Assembly (NCBI GenBank): GCA_030741455.1
Contig: JASLVI010000040.1
Coordinates: forward strand, 1 to 11,350
Direction: 5' to 3'
From: Candidatus Poseidoniaceae archaeon
Lineage (GTDB): Archaea > Thermoplasmatota > Poseidoniia > Poseidoniales > Poseidoniaceae
Length of the DNA stretch: 11,350 nt
The translations under genes and the position numbers were made by a program. The notes under the pieces are model-generated. The model saw only the letters and a program-made list of their open reading frames with translations. It did not search any database and was not told the origin of the DNA. How positions within the stretch are numbered: position 1 is the first letter of the stretch; each line of letters opens with the position of its first letter. Positions 1-5,762 of this stretch are shown here, one piece after another.

Positions 1-1
1 C

Positions 2-2539
2 GAAATGACTGGAACTTTGCTGAATCCAACGACAAATAGTTCTGGTCAAATCGAAGAATCCATCAATGTTTCAAATGTCACAGATGATACAATTGCAAGT
101 GACGATTATAGCAGCAATGGTGTTATTGTTTGGGATCCTGTTCAGGAGATTATTGGCGTTACATCCCTTGTTATCGACTTATCAGTCGTAGGAATCGATT
201 TAGTGGCTCAGGAAGAATCGATCATCGTCACTCGTACAAGAGATGGCGAAGTGGCGACTCTTTCAAAGTCAATTGGGTACAACGCATTGCCTGGAGATCA
301 ACTCAGCTTCTCTCTCCCTGCCCAAAACCGAGGTGTGTTTACTTCGCCTTCGACTGAAATGGAAGTCGTAGTTCCGGGTGGAGAAGCAATTCGTCAAGCC
401 GTCCCATCCATCGAAGCCTATAGCGAACAACGAATTCTCGTTGATTGGATTGTCCCAGAAGGAGCAACAATTGGTAACCAAACCCTGACCTTCACTGTTG
501 ACCCAGACGAATTGATTGCTGGTGATGCAAATCGAAGCAACAACCAAGCAACCGTTGACGTCTTTATCGGTCGCCCTCCAAATGCGTCAGTAACCATCGA
601 TACTGGAAATTACACGTTTGAAAACGTCTTTATCGATGCACGGGCATCGTTTGACCCCGATAGTGGAGATGTTGAATGTCGATTCGAAATTGAATCGAGA
701 CCTGGCTTAATCGACGTCATTACAACGCCTGATTGTGTCATGAATTGGAACTGGTCCGATGACGGTGATTGGGAATTGCGAACCATCGTTACGGATGACG
801 AACTCGATTCAACCGTTTTGATCAACAACATCACGATTCTCAATCGAGCACCATACGTCAACCTCAGTCATCCGCTTGAGGTTGCAGTGGGAACAGAAAT
901 CACCATCGATGCGAGCGACAGTGGAGACATTGATACGATTTCACCTTCAGGTCAACAAGTCAGTATCTCTTGGCCAGATTTGAACTGTTTAGAAGGGCTT
1001 ACACAACCGACATGTACCTTTACCCCAGGTGAAGAGGGAACGATTCCAATCCGAGCGATTGCAACGGATGATGATGATCAAGAAACCGAAGTGATTTCAT
1101 CGATACAGGTGCTGAATGTAGCACCAACCATCGGCGAAATAGAGGTATGGATTGCTGGCGTCAACACACCGTTCGATGCGAATGGTACATGGGTTCTTCA
1201 GGAGGACCAAACCGTTATTCTTCGAGCACAAGGCGATGATACACTCAACGATAGGGATGGATTAATCATCGATTGGAACCTCAGTGATGTTCTCGAAAAC
1301 TTCACCGTTTCAACGGATGGTTCCGCTTCTGATGTCGCTACATCTTGGCCAACGTCTGGAGAACACATCATTTCAGTTCGATCTGTCGACGATGATGGGG
1401 AAACCTCTGGAGTTTCACTTGCAAAGGTAACCATCGAAAACGTTGCTCCAACAATCACTGCAGAAGCCAACTTCCTCAATGCCATTAATCGCGCCAATGG
1501 GCTAGCCGTCGATGAGGACGTTACTGTTGAATTTGATGTCACCGTGGGCGACACAGCATCCGATCTCGATTCACTTGAGGTTTGTTGGGATATTGATGGA
1601 ACACGCGATGCTGATCTCGATGGAACACTCGACAACGATTGTGACATCTCTGGAACGCACTTTGAATACACGTGGGAAAAAAGCGTCCCTGAATATCACA
1701 CCATCACTGCCTGGGTGAAGGACGATGATGGTGCTATGGCGTCCTTGTCTACAGTTGTCAAAATTCGAAATATATTCCCTGTTGCAGACATATCCTATCT
1801 GAATGGATCACTTGACAATCTCGTTGAAGGCGATACACTGAATCTCACATCTGATGGAACCACGGACTCAGACTCCGACAAGTTGAACATGCTCTACGTT
1901 TGGAAATTCGAGTGGAGAGGTGAACAGGATTTGGGTGAAACCGGCCCTTCAGTCTCCATCACAGACATGCCTCCTGGTACGTGGACAATCAATCTCACAG
2001 CCACCGATGATGATCTCATCTCCAGTACAAAGACCATCACCATCAGTGTTGCTGAGAAGCCGCCTGAAGGCTTCATTGAAGAGTTCAGTGAGTCGCTTGG
2101 AATTCCACCGATGATGTCAATCGTCATCATGTGCCTAATTGGTTTGGTGATTGTTCTCGCCTCATTCCTCTTGATTACTCGCCGTTCAGAACCTGATAGT
2201 TTTGAGACTCCATCTAGTAAGGCATGGGATACAACACCACTGCCAAGTTACTCGGCTACAGAGATGCCTACTTACGAACAACCTGCGGTGCAATCTGAGC
2301 CCCAACAGCCTACGATGCAACCTGTCGTTGAACAGCCAGCCATGGCCAATCAAGGACCGCCACTTCCAGCTACGGGCCTACCTGCAGGATGGACCATGGA
2401 ACAATGGGCCTACTATGGCGAACAGTATCTTGCCGCAAATCAAACTCCAGCAGCACCTTCGCAACCGACACCTTCAATGACTCCATCACCTGCTGACAAC
2501 ACAAATCTATCCAGTCTGTTGGATGATTTGGACTTGTGA
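2..2539 (+). CDS. PKD-repeat surface protein with one C-terminal membrane helix (5' end outside window)
   Basis: This is the 3' part of a large surface protein; the frame is open to the left edge and no signal peptide is present, so the real start lies upstream. Numbering from the first ATG (position 5, 844 residues visible): residues 40-190 look like a CARDB-type beta-sandwich. Five Ig/PKD-like repeats of 90-110 residues follow (about 191-280, 281-372, 373-480, 481-590 and 591-683), each closing on a strand such as ILNRAP, VLNVAP or IENVAP. One hydrophobic helix (about 703-724) ends in RR, giving an outside-N, inside-C topology. The cytoplasmic tail (about 727-844) is rich in Pro and Gln, carries a PAGWTMEQWAYYGEQYL segment (793-809) and ends in an acidic LLDDLDL. 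Three repeats hold a pair of cysteines, and about 16 N-x-S/T sequons lie on the outer side. PKD and CARDB domains are usually adhesive or structural. The substrate or partner is unknown. The stop overlaps the next gene, suggesting co-translation. Confidence 0.85.
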   Translation, partial: EMTGTLLNPTTNSSGQIEESINVSNVTDDTIASDDYSSNGVIVWDPVQEIIGVTSLVIDLSVVGIDLVAQEESIIVTRTRDGEVATLSKSIGYNALPGDQLSFSLPAQNRGVFTSPSTEMEVVVPGGEAIRQAVPSIEAYSEQRILVDWIVPEGATIGNQTLTFTVDPDELIAGDANRSNNQATVDVFIGRPPNASVTIDTGNYTFENVFIDARASFDPDSGDVECRFEIESRPGLIDVITTPDCVMNWNWSDDGDWELRTIVTDDELDSTVLINNITILNRAPYVNLSHPLEVAVGTEITIDASDSGDIDTISPSGQQVSISWPDLNCLEGLTQPTCTFTPGEEGTIPIRAIATDDDDQETEVISSIQVLNVAPTIGEIEVWIAGVNTPFDANGTWVLQEDQTVILRAQGDDTLNDRDGLIIDWNLSDVLENFTVSTDGSASDVATSWPTSGEHIISVRSVDDDGETSGVSLAKVTIENVAPTITAEANFLNAINRANGLAVDEDVTVEFDVTVGDTASDLDSLEVCWDIDGTRDADLDGTLDNDCDISGTHFEYTWEKSVPEYHTITAWVKDDDGAMASLSTVVKIRNIFPVADISYLNGSLDNLVEGDTLNLTSDGTTDSDSDKLNMLYVWKFEWRGEQDLGETGPSVSITDMPPGTWTINLTATDDDLISSTKTITISVAEKPPEGFIEEFSESLGIPPMMSIVIMCLIGLVIVLASFLLITRRSEPDSFETPSSKAWDTTPLPSYSATEMPTYEQPAVQSEPQQPTMQPVVEQPAMANQGPPLPATGLPAGWTMEQWAYYGEQYLAANQTPAAPSQPTPSMTPSPADNTNLSSLLDDLDL
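575..2053 (+). repeat. Five tandem PKD/Ig-like protein repeats
   Basis: The repeats are visible at protein level only; the DNA is well diverged. Each unit has an acidic turn such as TDDE, TDDDD, DDDGE, DDDGA or TDDD, then a beta strand, and four of the five run into a proline-containing start of the next (NRAP, NVAP, NVAP, NIFP). This is the usual periodicity of PKD-type domains. The divergence argues for an old array rather than a recent expansion. Confidence 0.75.
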
Positions 2540-3096
2540 TGAATATGGGGAATTTGTGGCAGTTTTTTGGACTCCCCGATCCTGATGCGAGCGTAGCACC
2601 TCGAGCGCCTGAATCAAGTGCTCAACGATCAAATCCGTCGTTAACGAATGAGCCTGAACTCATTGCTGAAGTTGTTGTAGAGGATGTTGTTGAGCCACAG
2701 CCTATGCCCGTTGAAACGCATGTTTGGAATGGACCCGTTACACCTGATGGAGAACCATTCCATGATCTCTTCAATCATGGCACACTACATCGAATACGAG
2801 CAAGTCGGGCCCTTCGTTATGTCAAACCTGATGAAAAACATCGGATACATACGCGAGGGATTGCACAACGGGTCTTGCGAGGAGATACTGTCATCGTTGA
2901 CCTCCGTACGCTTGTTCACATGGAGTCGCACCAACAAGCCTGTCGACGCGAGTTGCGGATGATGTGTGAACAAACCGGTGTTGGCGTTTTTGCGCTTGAT
3001 TCAGAAGACAAATTACTCATGATCCCTGGCGCAGATGTTGTCGTTGATATTGAAAAACATGAACTCGGACTTACACGACTGTTGAACATTTCATGA
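2539..3096 (+). CDS. sepF: SepF-like cell division protein (DUF552/SepF family)
   Basis: Probable archaeal SepF, the membrane-associated protein that recruits FtsZ to the division site. Numbering from the ATG at 2539 (185 residues): residues 3-12 (MGNLWQFFGL) form a short amphipathic helix like the SepF membrane-targeting segment. Residues 13-85 are a Pro/Glu-rich flexible linker. Residues 87-180 fit the SepF core, with RYVKP, then a helix leading to RGDTVIVDL, a long Arg-rich helix, and the GVFALDSEDKLLMIP strands that match the family's GD-IAxL-xxx-LLxxP ending. Length and domain order agree with the family. The start is uncertain: GTG at 2536, ATG at 2539 (overlapping the upstream TGA as TGATG) and ATG at 2545 are all in frame. 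No strong Shine-Dalgarno is seen, so translation is probably coupled to the gene before. The assignment rests on recognised motifs, not an alignment. Confidence 0.65.
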   Translation: MNMGNLWQFFGLPDPDASVAPRAPESSAQRSNPSLTNEPELIAEVVVEDVVEPQPMPVETHVWNGPVTPDGEPFHDLFNHGTLHRIRASRALRYVKPDEKHRIHTRGIAQRVLRGDTVIVDLRTLVHMESHQQACRRELRMMCEQTGVGVFALDSEDKLLMIPGADVVVDIEKHELGLTRLLNIS

Positions 3097-3100
3097 GGTG
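3095..3100 (+). promoter_or_regulatory. Ribosome binding site of the polytopic membrane protein gene
   Basis: GAGGTG lies 5 bases before the ATG at 3106 and overlaps the last two bases of the sepF stop codon. It is the clearest Shine-Dalgarno in the window. It supports the start at 3106 over the ATG at 3102, which is out of frame, and points to co-transcription with sepF. Confidence 0.7.
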
Positions 3101-3105
3101 AATGA

Positions 3106-4392
3106 ATGAAAGATCGAAATCAGTTTGCGGGTTCTTACCTTGAACTGTTTACCTCTTCGATGTTCTTCTTTATCGCCTTGGTATTTCTTCTCACTTGGCT
3201 CACCTTTTTCTCTCCCTATGAGTTATTTGGAGATGAGGACCGTCTTGCAATGATGAATTATGTGCTCATCACATTGTTCGCACTCGGCCCTGTTATGGGA
3301 ATTCTTGCTGGAATTGCGTTCGACACATTGCCTCTTGTGTACAAAATCCCCTCGTTTGAAAAGACGACGATGAGGCATTTCTTGCAACTCAATGGGATTG
3401 GACAGTTGTTTATTCACATTGGAATTTATTCTGGAAACTGGAGTCTTTTCCTTGAACTCGCTGGAATTGGTATTATTCTCATGTGCCTTGCATTGCTTAC
3501 GTTGACATCTTCCTCGATAGATATTGTTAAACAAAAAGGAAATGCTGGTGAAGTTGGGATCTTTTCCTATGCACCAGGACTCGTTCTTGTCATCTGTTCT
3601 CTGTTAATTGCATCCTCTTGGTTCATGCGCGATATTGAAGGCATGATCGAAGTTGGAGTCGCATTTATTGTGGCCATCTTTTGTACCATGATGATGTCAA
3701 CAACCCTGCTCTCACACTTCAATCGAAGATTGGGTTGGGAGGCTACAAACCCTGCAACACTCCCACTTCGTTTTTTGCTGCTCTTACTGATAGGAATCGG
3801 GTATGTTATCATAAGTTTCCTTCGAGTTCGGAAAGTGGTCTCTGAAGACATCATTGACATTTGGTTTGCTGTTCTTTTACTCAATATCTTCTTCATGGCT
3901 AACCCAATAAAAATCATGAGATTCTCTATTGGTCGATACGCAAAACCACATTCAAGATTTGTACTCATTGGCTATCTCCTCTTACCTCTTCTTTCAATTG
4001 TCTCCATTGCACCGATTTGGACGGGTCATGCAGGACTCGCAAATATCCAACCAACACATTGGTTGCTTATCGCATATTCTTGCTTCTTCATCGTATGTGG
4101 ATTTGCAATCTATCTTCACGAAGATCACCTGCATTATTCCCCTTCGACTCGAATCACGCATTGGTATCTTGTCTTCATGTTCTTTATTTCCGGAGTACTC
4201 ATGACATGGTCACTGTACGATGGAGCCGTTTTGCTCGATGGTGAATATTTACCCGTTTACATTTGGATTGCAACACAGAGCATTGCATCAATACTCCTTG
4301 CTATACTCTTCATTCGCCACACAATCTTCCCCGCCGACAACTGGCATCGAATACCCATGTTCTATGATCGACTCATGGATAACAAGGTCTGA
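3106..4392 (+). CDS. Polytopic membrane protein, about 12 helices, function unknown
   Basis: I do not recognise the family. The 428-residue protein is almost wholly hydrophobic, with about 12 predicted membrane helices near residues 17-36, 50-72, 93-109, 112-134, 152-172, 180-202, 220-240, 249-267, 284-305, 316-338, 350-371 and 383-404. There is no cleavable signal peptide. Histidines are frequent at helix ends or inside helices (H91, H104, H308, H318, H352, H405), and a loop at 338-343 reads HEDHLH, which could bind a metal. Twelve helices with scattered histidines recall haem-copper oxidase subunit I and NnrS-like proteins, but no diagnostic motif of either is visible, so that remains a guess. 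It follows sepF by 9 bases and has a good ribosome binding site, so it belongs to the same transcription unit. Its last 31 bases overlap the 3' end of maf on the other strand. Confidence 0.8.
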   Translation: MKDRNQFAGSYLELFTSSMFFFIALVFLLTWLTFFSPYELFGDEDRLAMMNYVLITLFALGPVMGILAGIAFDTLPLVYKIPSFEKTTMRHFLQLNGIGQLFIHIGIYSGNWSLFLELAGIGIILMCLALLTLTSSSIDIVKQKGNAGEVGIFSYAPGLVLVICSLLIASSWFMRDIEGMIEVGVAFIVAIFCTMMMSTTLLSHFNRRLGWEATNPATLPLRFLLLLLIGIGYVIISFLRVRKVVSEDIIDIWFAVLLLNIFFMANPIKIMRFSIGRYAKPHSRFVLIGYLLLPLLSIVSIAPIWTGHAGLANIQPTHWLLIAYSCFFIVCGFAIYLHEDHLHYSPSTRITHWYLVFMFFISGVLMTWSLYDGAVLLDGEYLPVYIWIATQSIASILLAILFIRHTIFPADNWHRIPMFYDRLMDNKV

Positions 4393-4946
4393 AGTTCGTC
4401 AAGATGTTCCAAGGATTCTTGTGTGAATCCGAGCACTGTTGATTCAGACCCTTCAATGAGTGTCGCATACGCGCCCATCTTACCAGCTAAATCATAACCT
4501 CCTGCTTTACCAAGCCATGATTCAGATTCGATTAAATCGATGAATACATCGTCTGAATACTCTTCGATTTCAACGATGGCATGTTCGATACTGGTTTGCC
4601 ATTGACCCATCGAGTAGACCATTGTCGCAGACCACACGCGATGGCGGCGTCCACGTAATCGAAGCAACATTGCCGTTGCATTTTCTTTGGAAGCGGGCTG
4701 GCCTAATGCTTGCAATTCATCATCAGGATCTTCAACGAGTGTATCTGCGACAATGACGACATCATAGGAATCATTGAACGATACTGCTTGTGCTTTCCTT
4801 GAGACAACTTCTCGAACTTGCTCAGCAACACTTCTCCTTGAAACAGATTCATCAACATCTTGGAGAGCAATCTGTTCAATGTTAGCAAAACGTTGGCGTA
4901 GAATCGATCCACGACGCTTTGAAGCGGAAGCCAAAAGGATGCGCAT
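4362..4946 (-). CDS. maf: Maf family nucleoside triphosphate pyrophosphatase
   Basis: Maf proteins hydrolyse non-canonical or pyrimidine nucleoside triphosphates to the monophosphate and pyrophosphate in the cytoplasm; they are linked to house-cleaning and, in bacteria, to septum inhibition. The 194-residue product has the usual length and motif order: LLASASKRR at 4-12 (phosphate-binding start), K52 in RKAQAV, ADT with the catalytic-type D68, LGQP at 81-84, RLRGRRHRVWSA at 96-107, and GKAGGYDLAGKMGAY at 146-160 followed by IEGSESTVLGF at 164-174. The ATG at 4946 is chosen because it places the LLASAS motif at the very N-terminus as in the family; the frame stays open 60 bases further but adds only an unrelated stretch. 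Q83 stands where most members have Lys (LGKP). Substrate class (YhdE-like or YceF-like) cannot be told from sequence by eye. Confidence 0.9.
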   Translation of the reverse strand: MRILLASASKRRGSILRQRFANIEQIALQDVDESVSRRSVAEQVREVVSRKAQAVSFNDSYDVVIVADTLVEDPDDELQALGQPASKENATAMLLRLRGRRHRVWSATMVYSMGQWQTSIEHAIVEIEEYSDDVFIDLIESESWLGKAGGYDLAGKMGAYATLIEGSESTVLGFTQESLEHLDELQTLLSMSRS

Positions 4947-5041
4947 GCACGACCCAGTCGTAGAAACCACATCAGAGTTTTCAAACAAAACGGGGGTGAG
5001 TTTCAAGTGTAGAATGGTCTTCCTTGAAGCGGGGCGAAGTT
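4947..5041. promoter_or_regulatory. Divergent intergenic region between maf and the KaiC-like gene
   Basis: These 95 bases separate two genes that point away from each other, so both promoters should lie here or reach into the coding starts. I could not find a convincing archaeal TATA box or BRE on either strand; the most AT-rich part is about 4976-4990. Neither start has a strong Shine-Dalgarno; the GCGGGGCG at 5029-5036 is only a weak candidate for the + strand gene. Leaderless or weakly led transcripts are possible. Confidence 0.35.
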
Positions 5042-5761
5042 ATGGACATCATGGAAAGGATTCCAACACACGTTGAAGGATTGGACGAGAATATGCAAGG
5101 TGGTATTCCAAAAGGCCACATTTGCATCGTAGCAGGTGCATCAGGTGCAATGAAATCCAGTGTCACATTTTCGATGCTCTACAACGCAGTCCTTTACGGT
5201 GAAACAAGCGGCATTTATGTCACGCTTGAACAAGGAAAGGAATCACTTCGAGCCCATATGTCAAACATGGGCATGAATGTGGATGATGCGCGTGTACGCA
5301 ATCGAATCGCTATCATCGATTTGTCAGATTTGCGAGTTCAACTCGATGAACAAGGCATGAGTAATCGTGTTGATTGGATGGGGCAACTCATCAAACAACT
5401 CACCAATTACAGAAAATCGATTGGATTTGAACTGCTTGTTTTCGACTCCCTTGGAGCATTTTTCACCTTGACTAAAATGGAGAATCCTCGTGATGAAATT
5501 TTCAGACTCTTTGAAGCGGTACGACGCCTCGAACTGACGTCCTTTTTCATCTGTGAGATGACAGGCGAGAATCACAAGCAATTCGGTGAATACGGCGTTG
5601 AAGACTACCTGTCCGATGGCGTGATTCACTTGGTCATGGATCGAAAAGACGATGATGTTCAGCGAAAGTTAGGCATCATCAAGATGCGTCACACTCGCCA
5701 TACACTGGGTTACAAACCGTTCAACTGGAAGCAAGAAGAACAACGATTCACTGTGCTTTGA
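5042..5761 (+). CDS. KaiC/RadA-superfamily ATPase (single RecA-like domain)
   Basis: The product is a single-domain RecA-fold ATPase of the archaeal KaiC-like type. Numbering from the ATG at 5042 (239 residues): VEGLDENMQGGIPKGH (12-27) is the family's entry strand. The Walker A region is GASGAMKSS (32-40, with K38), followed by YVTLEQ (59-64) with the usual acidic residue E63 after the second strand. LLVFDS (131-136) is Walker B with D135. VEDYLSDGVIHL and IKMRHTRHT are the C-terminal signatures shared with KaiC and FlaH/ArlH relatives. The second glycine of the usual GxxGxGK is Met here. Such proteins act in signalling, motility or DNA-linked roles; none is indicated by the neighbours. ATG 5042 fits the family length; TTG at 5024 and ATG at 5051 are in-frame alternatives. 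The stop is one base from the glmS stop on the other strand. Confidence 0.85.
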   Translation: MDIMERIPTHVEGLDENMQGGIPKGHICIVAGASGAMKSSVTFSMLYNAVLYGETSGIYVTLEQGKESLRAHMSNMGMNVDDARVRNRIAIIDLSDLRVQLDEQGMSNRVDWMGQLIKQLTNYRKSIGFELLVFDSLGAFFTLTKMENPRDEIFRLFEAVRRLELTSFFICEMTGENHKQFGEYGVEDYLSDGVIHLVMDRKDDDVQRKLGIIKMRHTRHTLGYKPFNWKQEEQRFTVL

Positions 5762-5762
5762 T

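Noticed and set aside
1198..1671. 157-codon open frame on the minus strand inside the PKD gene
   Set aside because: The product is Ser/Thr-rich low-complexity sequence of the kind given by the reverse strand of Asp/Glu-rich coding sequence, and the + strand frame is clearly the real gene.
2381..2434. WW domain in the tail of the PKD protein
   Set aside because: The LPAGW start recalls a WW domain, but the rest does not follow its spacing: the second Trp is too close and the segment looks helical.
3567..3968. 133-codon minus-strand open frame within the membrane protein gene
   Set aside because: It is the complement of a long hydrophobic frame with good start signals, and the product has no recognisable features.
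3106..4392. Haem-copper oxidase subunit I or NnrS assignment for the membrane protein
   Set aside because: The helix count and histidines are suggestive, but I can see none of the family's diagnostic motifs.
4947..5041. A defined TATA box or operator between maf and the KaiC-like gene
   Set aside because: Only weakly AT-rich stretches are present and no candidate stands out on either strand.
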